Positions 57,237 to 64,000 of a DNA stretch of 64,000 bases are shown here, piece after piece; position 1 is the first letter of the stretch, and each line of letters starts with the position of its first letter. The stretch covers positions 47,435-111,434 of the forward strand of contig CBFFYP010000002.1 of the NCBI GenBank assembly GCA_965646165.1, in the 5' to 3' direction. The stretch is from MGBC114844 sp910585855. Lineage in GTDB: Bacteria > Bacillota > Clostridia > Lachnospirales > Lachnospiraceae. A program made the translations under genes and the position numbers. The notes below the pieces were generated by a model. That model was given only the letters and a program-made list of their open reading frames with translations. It did not search any database and had not been told where the DNA came from.

Positions 57237-57746
57237 ATGGCAGAACAGAAAATGGAATATTTTCGTAAGGAGTTTCAGTTTACTGGAAAACATGCACGTA
57301 TGGCAGGGGAACTATGGGTATTGAATGACAGTAAGAATAGTTATTTTCGGCGGCTGATTGATTTATATATTCTTGCACCGATTATTGGATTTCGATTAAA
57401 TCGAAAGGCAGAGGCGGATAATTCGGATGGAGATACAAAAAGTGTGTTTCCAGAGCAGATTTTAAAGGAACGAGATAAGTTGGAATTTATTATGCAGATG
57501 ATTTTAATGTTGGAGTATACAGATGAAAAGGATTATAAAAGTTGTGTAAATTTGGCATTTCGAGAACCGGAAACAGTAGAAGAGTTTCAGCGGTATAATA
57601 AATTATTTCATGATTATGTGCGTGGAGGAGTGGAGGAACTATACGAACGGCTGGTCGTTCGCAGATCGGAATTGGATGAAGCCTATAAAGAGGAGAAAAG
57701 TGCAAATATAGTTGCTCTGCTGGAGAGATTTGGGGAAATTGAATGA
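57237..57746 (+). CDS. Last gene of the Dnd-like cluster, 169-residue protein of unknown family
   Basis: A soluble mostly helical protein (MAEQKMEYFRKEFQFTGKHAR ... LIDLYILAPIIGFRLNRKAE ... RDKLEFIMQMILMLEYTDEKDYKSC ... NKLFHDYVRGGVEELYERL). ATG 57237 lies 8 bases after GGGAGG. It stands where dndE is found in canonical operons (after dndD) but is longer than DndE (about 115 residues) and I see no convincing similarity. It may be a structural partner of the DndD-like protein. Unassigned. Confidence 0.7.
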   Translation: MAEQKMEYFRKEFQFTGKHARMAGELWVLNDSKNSYFRRLIDLYILAPIIGFRLNRKAEADNSDGDTKSVFPEQILKERDKLEFIMQMILMLEYTDEKDYKSCVNLAFREPETVEEFQRYNKLFHDYVRGGVEELYERLVVRRSELDEAYKEEKSANIVALLERFGEIE

Positions 57747-57799
57747 TTTAATTTAAAATTAAAAAGTTACAAAATATAACAAAAAACAACAAAAAATTC

Positions 57800-57828
57800 T
57801 TTACAATGGGGAAATTGAATGATATAAT
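57800..57828 (+). promoter_or_regulatory. Extended -10 promoter of tracrRNA
   Basis: TTTACA at 57800-57805 and TATAAT at 57823-57828 with 17 bases between and TGA just before the -10 (extended). The start of transcription would be near 57835, exactly where the anti-repeat begins. Confidence 0.85.
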
Positions 57829-57834
57829 AAAAAA

Positions 57835-57926
57835 AATTATATCATACCAAAAGATATTAGGTTGCTACGATAATGGTAGTATACCGAAAAGCTCTAATCC
57901 CATTCGAAAGAATGGGATTATCTTTT
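57835..57926 (+). ncRNA. tracrRNA of the type II-C system
   Basis: The 5' part (57836-57871, ATTATATCATACCAAAAG...GGTTGCTACGAT) is a diverged copy of the plus-strand CRISPR repeat and is therefore complementary to the crRNA repeat, which is read from the minus strand. It is followed by a short nexus hairpin (GGTAGTATACC) and a terminator stem TAATCCCATTC-GAAA-GAATGGGATTA with TCTTTT after it. This layout of anti-repeat, nexus and terminator is that of tracrRNAs such as that of Campylobacter Cas9. About eight mismatches to the repeat should form the usual bulge. Confidence 0.85.
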
Positions 57927-58250
57927 ATGCGCACGTCGATGCAGAGGAAATATGCCACTGAAGTGATATATCGGCGGCGCACGAGTAGTAGAGAAGGTCA
58001 TTCCCTCACTCAATTGTACATGGGTACTTATAGCATGATCGTTAGCAAAGCGGATAGCTCAGTGTACGAGTAGTGGAGAAGAGTTTTTCCTACTTGATTC
58101 TCGGAAGATGATATTTTTGAAGTTAATATCATAAAACAAGCAAGTCCCATAGAAAATATGGTTCTGGAGTATAGCTGAGAAATGTTATCTGTTTAAGAAG
58201 TAAATTTCAGGTATATTCTATGCTGCGGGAATGGCAGATTGGAGGAAGAT
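57927..58250 (+). other. Structured region between tracrRNA and cas9
   Basis: About 320 bases without a gene. Possible stems are TGCGCACGTCGAT with ATCGGCGGCGCA (57930-57995), CCACT/AGTG and GAGTAGTGGAGAA with TTTTTCCTACTT (58068-58105). The motif CGAGTAGT-GAGAAG occurs twice. It may be the cas9 5' leader or part of a longer tracrRNA transcript; I cannot decide. Confidence 0.35.
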
Positions 58251-61200
58251 ATGGATTATCGTATTGGATTGGATATTGGTATTGCATCAGTTGGCTGGGC
58301 GGTTTTGGAGAATGGGGAAGATGATGAGCCAAAACGAATTGTGGATTTAGGAGTACGTATTTTTGATGTAGCGGAAATTCCTAAGACAGGTGCATCTTTG
58401 GCACAGCCTCGCCGAGAGGCTCGAACTACACGCAGAAGATTAAGAAGGCGGCGGCATCGTTTGGAGCGGATTCGATATTTGCTGGAACAGCAGGGGATTA
58501 TTACAGAGGCAGAGTTAGGGGTATATTATGAAAGCGGGGAATTGCCTAGTGTGTATCAGTTACGGGCAGAGGCATTGGAACGAAAGTTAAATAAAAAAGA
58601 ATTGGCTCAAATTTTAATACATATTGCAAAGCATCGGGGCTTTAAATCGACTAGAAAAGCAGAAACAAAGGAAAAAGAGGGCGGAGAAGTTTTAAGTGCT
58701 GTAAAGTCGAATCAGATGCTTATGGAAGAAAAAGGATATCGAACTGTTGGTGAAATGATTTATAGAGATCCAGCATTTCGTGAGAGTGCACCATGGTGTG
58801 CAGAGGGGTATCAATTAACGCCTAGAAATAAAGAGGGAAAGTATTTTCATACAATTTTGAGAGATGCTTTAGTAGAAGAAGTAAGAAAGATATTCGAAGT
58901 ACAAAGGGAACTTGGAAATAAAGAAGTTACGGAAGAATTTGAGAAAAAATATATTGAAATTTTAATTAGTCAGCGTTCTTTCGATAAAGGACCCGGAAAT
59001 CAACCAGATGGAACACCAAGTCCATATGCAGGAGATTTGATTGAAAAGATGGTGGGAAAGTGTACTTTTGAACCAGAGGAAAAGCGTGCTTCAAAGGCGG
59101 CTTATACTTCTGAGCGGTTTGTTCTTTTGCAGAAAGTAAATCATTTGAAGTTAGTGGATGAAGATGGAAATGTGCGATCATTAACATTCGAAGAAAGACA
59201 AACTCTGATAGATTTGGCATATAGTAAAAAAGAGGTAAAATACTTAGATATACGGAAAAAATTGTTTTTGCATGAAAAAACTATTTTTAAGGATCTAAAT
59301 TATGGAAAAGAAAGTATAGATGAAGTGGAAAAAAGTAAGTTTATTTCTTTATTATATTATCATCAATTTAAAAAGATTATATCAGAATTTCATTGGGAGA
59401 AATTAGAAGAAACTGAGATTATTAAGTTGGATCGTATTGCAGAAATTTTGACGTTATATAAAAGTGATGAGAGCAGAGAGATGCGGTTAAGAGAGATTCC
59501 AGATATGGAAAACTATATAGATGATCTGTTAGAAATGAATCCAAGTAAATTTCAGCATTTATCAATAAAAGCCATGAAGAAGATTTTGCCTTATCTTGAA
59601 GAGGGATTTCTTTATAATGAAGCTTGTGAACATGCAGGTTATGACTTTAGAGGAGATAGAAAGGGAGAAAAATCTATATTTCTTAAGGGAGAAATGGTAA
59701 ATCAGGTATTGGAAGAAATTCCAAATCCGGTAGTAAAAAGATCGATTTCTCAAACGATTAAGGTGTTGAATGCAATTATTCGTGAGTATGGAAGTCCTCA
59801 GGCAGTTCATATTGAATTAGCAAGAGAGATGGCAAAAAATTTTCAGGAAAGACAAAAAATAGAAAAACAGATAAAAAAGAATCAGGAAAATAATGAGGTG
59901 ATTGTAAAACAAATTAAAGAATATGGAGTATCAAATCCAACTGGATTGGATATTATTAAGTTTCGGCTTTGGAAGGATCAAAACGAAACTTGCATGTATT
60001 CTGGAAATCATATTTCGATTGCGCATTTGTTTCAACGTGGAGAGTATGATGTAGATCATATTATTCCTTATAGTATTTCTTTTAATGATAGTTATAGCAA
60101 TAAGGTATTAGTAGAGGCAAAATATAATCGAGAGAAAGGAAATCGTTTGCCTTATGAGTATTTTGGAGGGAATGAAAGTTATTGGGAGAAGTATGAGATA
60201 TTAGTAAAAAATACAATTAGAGATTCGAAGAAGAGGCAGAATCTGTTGAAGAAGAAGTTTACAGAGGAGGAGCGTCAGGCATTTAAGGAAAGAAATTTGA
60301 CAGATACAAAATATATTACACGAGTTATATATAATTTGATTCGGAATTATCTTTTGATGAAACCTTATAAAAATGCCGGAAAGAAGGGGAAAATAAAGCA
60401 GGTATATGCAGTAAATGGAGCTATTACAGCATATATGAGGAAACGCTGGGATTTGGGGGAGAAGTCTAGGGCAACGGATAAACATCATGCAAAGGATGCT
60501 GTTGTAGTAGCTTGCTGTACGGATGGTATGATACAGAAGATTTCAAAAAATGTACAGGGGCGAGAATTAGCATATGCAGGAAATTTTCAGTTTGTAGATG
60601 TAGAAACAGGAGAAATCAGAGATAGAAATAATTTTACAAGAGAAGAATGGGATGCGGAGTATGGCGTAAAGATTCCTATGCCATGGAATTGGTTTAAAAA
60701 GGAAGTAGAGATGCGGATGGCGGATAATCCAATGTATTTTTTTGATGATTTAAGAAAGATGGGTTATCCATATCAGGAAAAAGTGAAACCGATTTTTGTA
60801 TCTCGTATGCCGAATCATAAGGTGACAGGAGCAGGACATGCCGATACGATACGAAGCCCTCGTCATTATGAGTCGGAAGGAATTGTATTGTCCAAAACGG
60901 ATATTAAACAGCTGAAATTGGATAAAGATGGTGAAATTCAAGATTATTATAATGCGGATAGTGACAGATTGCTGTATGAAGCATTAAAAAAACAGATGCA
61001 GTTATTTAGTGGAAATGCACAGAAGGCATTTGAGAAGGATTTTCATAAACCAAGGAAGGATGGAAGTGAAGGACCGATTGTTAGGAAGGTGAAACTAAGT
61101 AAAAAGCTGACAATGGGAGTGAAAGTAAACGGTGGAACTGGGATTGCTGAGAATGCGAATGGGTCAATGATACGGGTGGATATTTTTCGAGAGAATGGGA

Positions 61201-61598
61201 AGTATTATTTTGTTCCGATTTATACATCTGATACATTAAAAAAAGAGTTGCCGAATCGGGCGGCTACAGCACATAAGCCTTATAGTGAATGGAAAGTTAT
61301 GAAGGAGGAGTGTTTTTTATTTAGTTTATATCCTAGAGATCTAATTTACGTGAAAAAAAAGGGAGGAATAAAGTTAAAAAAGAGTGTTGTAGATGAAAAA
61401 CAAAAAGATGAGTGCTGGGTATATTTTATTAGTGCTAATATATCAACAGCTAGTATTGCAGGGATTGGTCATGATCACTCTTTTGAATTTGAAGGGTTGG
61501 GTATTCAATCATTAGGAATATTTAAGAAATATTCGGTTGATGTTTTAGGAAATAGGTTTGAAGTAAAAAGTGAAAAGCGTTTAAAGTTTTATAGTTAA
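58251..61598 (+). CDS. cas9: Cas9 nuclease, type II-C
   Basis: A 1115-residue RNA-guided nuclease, in the size range of small II-C enzymes. RuvC-I: Asp8 in IGLDIGIASVGWAV. Arginine-rich bridge helix at about 53-78. RuvC-II: Glu522 in VHIELAREM. HNH: Asp602-His603 in YDVDHIIPYS and Asn626 in KYNREKGN. RuvC-III: His746 and Asp749 in KHHAKDAVVVA. All catalytic residues are present. The PAM-interacting C-terminus is not predictable. ATG 58251 is used, with GGAGG at 58241. Absence of csn2 and cas4 beside cas1 and cas2 sets the subtype as II-C. Confidence 0.96.
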   Translation: MDYRIGLDIGIASVGWAVLENGEDDEPKRIVDLGVRIFDVAEIPKTGASLAQPRREARTTRRRLRRRRHRLERIRYLLEQQGIITEAELGVYYESGELPSVYQLRAEALERKLNKKELAQILIHIAKHRGFKSTRKAETKEKEGGEVLSAVKSNQMLMEEKGYRTVGEMIYRDPAFRESAPWCAEGYQLTPRNKEGKYFHTILRDALVEEVRKIFEVQRELGNKEVTEEFEKKYIEILISQRSFDKGPGNQPDGTPSPYAGDLIEKMVGKCTFEPEEKRASKAAYTSERFVLLQKVNHLKLVDEDGNVRSLTFEERQTLIDLAYSKKEVKYLDIRKKLFLHEKTIFKDLNYGKESIDEVEKSKFISLLYYHQFKKIISEFHWEKLEETEIIKLDRIAEILTLYKSDESREMRLREIPDMENYIDDLLEMNPSKFQHLSIKAMKKILPYLEEGFLYNEACEHAGYDFRGDRKGEKSIFLKGEMVNQVLEEIPNPVVKRSISQTIKVLNAIIREYGSPQAVHIELAREMAKNFQERQKIEKQIKKNQENNEVIVKQIKEYGVSNPTGLDIIKFRLWKDQNETCMYSGNHISIAHLFQRGEYDVDHIIPYSISFNDSYSNKVLVEAKYNREKGNRLPYEYFGGNESYWEKYEILVKNTIRDSKKRQNLLKKKFTEEERQAFKERNLTDTKYITRVIYNLIRNYLLMKPYKNAGKKGKIKQVYAVNGAITAYMRKRWDLGEKSRATDKHHAKDAVVVACCTDGMIQKISKNVQGRELAYAGNFQFVDVETGEIRDRNNFTREEWDAEYGVKIPMPWNWFKKEVEMRMADNPMYFFDDLRKMGYPYQEKVKPIFVSRMPNHKVTGAGHADTIRSPRHYESEGIVLSKTDIKQLKLDKDGEIQDYYNADSDRLLYEALKKQMQLFSGNAQKAFEKDFHKPRKDGSEGPIVRKVKLSKKLTMGVKVNGGTGIAENANGSMIRVDIFRENGKYYFVPIYTSDTLKKELPNRAATAHKPYSEWKVMKEECFLFSLYPRDLIYVKKKGGIKLKKSVVDEKQKDECWVYFISANISTASIAGIGHDHSFEFEGLGIQSLGIFKKYSVDVLGNRFEVKSEKRLKFYS

Positions 61599-61618
61599 TT
61601 TAGAAAGAGGATGGTGAT

Positions 61619-62524
61619 ATGGGATATAAAAATATTATGATATCAAATTCGGTTAAATTGTCTGTTAAGAATCAACAATTACAAATTGGTGGAAAAGAGG
61701 ATGTAACAATTCCATTGGAAGATATTAATTGTATTTTGATTGAAAATATGACAGTATCATTTTCCTCTTATTTATTACAGGCATGTTCGGAATATGGGAT
61801 TGTGGTTTATTTTTGTGATGAAAAACATCTTCCTAATGCAGTATTGCTTCCAGTAGTAAGACATAGTAGACATTACAAAATGTTAAAAGCACAAATGGAG
61901 ATTAATAAACCATTTCAAAAACGTTTGTGGCAGCAGTTGGTGATACAAAAAATTGAAAATCAAAGTCGTTGTCTTCAGTTTTTGAAAAGGGATGGTTGGA
62001 AACAGCTAGATAGTATGCAAAAACAAGTTCTTTCTGGTGATAAAACAAATGTAGAGGCAAGGGCAGCAGCATTGTATTTTCGGGAGTTAGTTGGGGTGAA
62101 GTTTTATAGAGAGGAGGATTCTATTATTAATGCAGCATTGAATTATGGTTATGCAATTCTTCGGGGGTTGATAGCAAGGACTTTGATATGTTATGGGTTT
62201 GAGCCTTCTATTGGATTGTTTCACCATAGTGAGTTAAACAGTTATAATTTGGCAGATGATTTTATTGAACCATTTCGACCAGTGGTAGATTTGTATGTAA
62301 TGAACCATTTTCAAGATATAGAAAAAGAATCTGATTTAACACCAGAAAGGAAAAAGGGATTGTTTCGATTGCTTAGTTTTGATATGATGATTCAGGGAGA
62401 AAAACATTCTGTAAGTAATAGTGTGGATAAGGCAGTTATGAGTTTTAATAGTTGTTTGATGGGATTGAAGGAAGAATTATTACTTCCGGTTTTGATACTA
62501 GAGCAAGTTCATCAGTATGAGTAA
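61619..62524 (+). CDS. cas1: Cas1 integrase (type II-C)
   Basis: A 301-residue type II Cas1 (MGYKNIMISNSVKLSVKNQQL, CSEYGIVVYFCDEKHLPNAVLLP). The metal ligands are expected at Glu in NVEARAAALYFRELVG, His in IGLFHHSELNSYNLADDF and Glu/Asp in FIEPFRPVVDLYV. AGAGG lies 8 bases upstream of ATG. It overlaps cas2 by 8 bases. Confidence 0.96.
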   Translation: MGYKNIMISNSVKLSVKNQQLQIGGKEDVTIPLEDINCILIENMTVSFSSYLLQACSEYGIVVYFCDEKHLPNAVLLPVVRHSRHYKMLKAQMEINKPFQKRLWQQLVIQKIENQSRCLQFLKRDGWKQLDSMQKQVLSGDKTNVEARAAALYFRELVGVKFYREEDSIINAALNYGYAILRGLIARTLICYGFEPSIGLFHHSELNSYNLADDFIEPFRPVVDLYVMNHFQDIEKESDLTPERKKGLFRLLSFDMMIQGEKHSVSNSVDKAVMSFNSCLMGLKEELLLPVLILEQVHQYE

Positions 62525-62837
62525 GTTTATGAGAATGTTAGTATTTTTTGATTTGCCTGTAACAACTGCTAGTGAGCGTAAAGCTGCCACACAATTTAGA
62601 AAATTTCTTTTAAAAGATGGATATCATATGGTACAATACTCCGTTTATGCAAGAGTATGTAATGGAAATGATGCTGTGAGGAAACATGAAATGCGATTAA
62701 ATGTTAATTTGCCAAAAGAAGGTTCAATTCGATTGCTTGTAATTACAGAAAAACAATATGAATCAATGCGAGTATTGCTAGGTGAAAAAACACAATTTGA
62801 TTCAAGTGAAGTGACAGATTTGATGAATTTTTTTTAA
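62517..62837 (+). CDS. cas2: Cas2 adaptation protein (type II-C)
   Basis: A 106-residue Cas2 with RMLVFFDLPVTTASERKAATQFRKFLLKDGYHMVQYSVYAR, the typical type II form with conserved Asp in FFDLP. It overlaps the end of cas1 and is followed by a terminator. Confidence 0.96.
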   Translation: MSKFMRMLVFFDLPVTTASERKAATQFRKFLLKDGYHMVQYSVYARVCNGNDAVRKHEMRLNVNLPKEGSIRLLVITEKQYESMRVLLGEKTQFDSSEVTDLMNFF

Positions 62838-62886
62838 AAATAGAAAATGGATAAGTTTTAGATAGTAGAAAGTAAGAAAATAATTG

Positions 62887-62925
62887 AAAAAATCCTAGAG
62901 AATATTAGATTTTCTAGGATTTTTT
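62887..62925. terminator. Bidirectional terminator between cas2 and the type II-C array
   Basis: AAAATCCTAGA at the left pairs with TCTAGGATTTT at the right around an AT-rich loop. There is a T run on the plus strand and, through the A run on the left, also on the minus strand. It can end both the cas operon and the crRNA precursor coming from the array. Confidence 0.85.
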
Positions 62926-62932
62926 GTTCTCT

Positions 62933-64000
62933 ATTATACCATACCAAAGGATATAAGGGAACTACGACCAAACTCAACTAATTTAGAATTATATTCTATT
63001 ATACCATACCAAAGGATATAAGGGAACTACGACACTACCGTAGACACAAATAACAAAGCTGCTATTATACCATACCAAAGGATATAAGGGAACTACGACA
63101 AATCACAACCAAAATCTTCAAGATCTAATATTATACCATACCAAAGGATATAAGGGAACTACGACGTCAAGAAAAACTCTTTTATATCTGCTTCTATTAT
63201 ACCATACCAAAGGATATAAGGGAACTACGACTATAATTTATCATATTTCTACCTTTCGATCATTATACCATACCAAAGGATATAAGGGAACTACGACAAG
63301 ATTTCGGAACACCAGCTAGACGCAAACATTATACCATACCAAAGGATATAAGGGAACTACGACGCTGATATGTCGGCACAACAGCACAGCAAGATTATAC
63401 CATACCAAAGGATATAAGGGAACTACGACCAAATTTGAGCCGTTCAGCATTGTCAGAGGATTATACCATACCAAAGGATATAAGGGAACTACGACATGCC
63501 ATAAGCAGCCTTGGCGATAAATATCATTATACCATACCAAAGGATATAAGGGAACTACGACCTTTTCCTCTTTCAGCCTTACGGTCAAGTGATTATACCA
63601 TACCAAAGGATATAAGGGAACTACGACAAGAACTCACACTCATGTTCTTCTATCTCAATTATACCATACCAAAGGATATAAGGGAACTACGACGCAACGT
63701 GAAGCTGTGTGCCTAGCTTCACAATTATACCATACCAAAGGATATAAGGGAACTACGACACGAGCAATACGGGCGATTTTGCGTCCGAATTATACCATAC
63801 CAAAGGATATAAGGGAACTACGACCGACAACAATGCAGTATTTACAGCCATCAATTATACCATACCAAAGGATATAAGGGAACTACGACGCGGACTTCCC
63901 ACGAAAGAAAGTCCGCTGTATTATACCATACCAAAGGATATAAGGGAACTACGACCTTTTCTTAAGTTCTTTCATCATCTCTTCAATTATACCATACCAA
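62933..64000 (-). CRISPR. Type II-C CRISPR array, at least 17 repeats of 36 bp, continues beyond the window
   Basis: Plus-strand repeat ATTATACCATACCAAAGG followed by ATATAAGGGAACTACGAC, 36 bp, with spacers of 29-30 nt. I count 16 complete repeats and a 17th cut at the window edge (starts 62933, 62998, 63064 ... 63986). The crRNA is read from the minus strand: that strand's repeat begins GTCGTAGTTCCCT, like other II-C repeats, and the tracrRNA anti-repeat on the plus strand complements it. The minus-strand repeat ends TATGGTATAAT, a perfect extended -10, so each repeat may start its own transcript. The leader should lie to the right, outside the window. Confidence 0.98.

Noticed and set aside
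57836..57871. Possible isolated degenerate CRISPR repeat
   Set aside because: It is preceded by a strong promoter and followed by nexus and terminator hairpins, so it is the tracrRNA anti-repeat.
63316..63716. Open frames across the type II-C array
   Set aside because: Repeat-derived translations (TIPKDIREL and similar), not genes.
1..64000. tRNA and rRNA genes
   Set aside because: None recognised on either strand by eye.

Overview
The window looks like a chromosomal segment of a low-GC Firmicute, most likely a gut clostridium of the Lachnospiraceae. The reasons are the protein families (GdpP, large SRP RNA next to dnaX-ebfC-recR, AgrA/AgrC-type pair, Cache chemoreceptor), AT-rich purine-biased coding, strong GGAGG ribosome binding sites and the type I-B plus type II-C CRISPR content. 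The genus is inference only; no 16S rRNA or other marker is present. All coordinates and counts were read by hand.

Region 1 (1-23,545) is mostly ordinary chromosome. It holds the start of gdpP, a LytTR/GHKL two-component pair, an IS200/IS605 element (3024-4880) that splits a hicB-like gene, an HTH regulator with a divergent ABC exporter, an acetyltransferase, a DNA glycosylase, SRP RNA, a phosphofructokinase, dnaX-ebfC-recR, signal peptidase I, a chemoreceptor, two more acetyltransferases, and a 1032-residue TPR/P-loop protein with a small membrane protein. Between these genes lie two families of dispersed palindromic elements, about 326 bp (four copies) and about 140 bp (two copies plus one deleted derivative).

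Region 2 (23,622-41,162) is a complete type I-B (Tneap-like) CRISPR-Cas locus in the order cas6-cas8-cas7-cas5-cas3-cas4-cas1-cas2. It is followed by a leader and a very long array: 135 repeats of 30 bp and 134 spacers. Near the leader, seven spacers begin with an exact 18-nt reverse complement of the repeat. Four match spacer-repeat junctions of this same array perfectly, and two more match with one or two differences, so the system appears to have captured spacers from its own CRISPR array.

Region 3 (41,163-47,200) is decayed mobile DNA: an IS right-end remnant, a fused sigma-factor/nuclease remnant, a hicAB pair whose hicA carries a stop codon, an Arc-like protein, a broken plasmid/ICE replication initiator and a truncated IS3.

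Region 4 (47,201-57,746) is a gene cluster related to DNA phosphorothioation (Dnd) systems with an unusual composition: PAPS-reductase/ferredoxin fusion (DndC-like), DUF4007, a 1218-residue P-loop ATPase, cysteine desulfurase (DndA-like), a 50-residue protein, a DndD-like SMC ATPase and an unassigned 169-residue protein. I see no DndB, DndFGH or SspE.

Region 5 (57,800-64,000) is a type II-C CRISPR-Cas locus: tracrRNA with its own promoter, cas9 (1115 aa), cas1, cas2, a terminator and an array of 36-bp repeats that runs off the window. The array is read on the minus strand, and each repeat ends in an extended -10 promoter element. Regions 2-5 together form a defence island with two CRISPR systems flanking a putative DNA-sulfur system.
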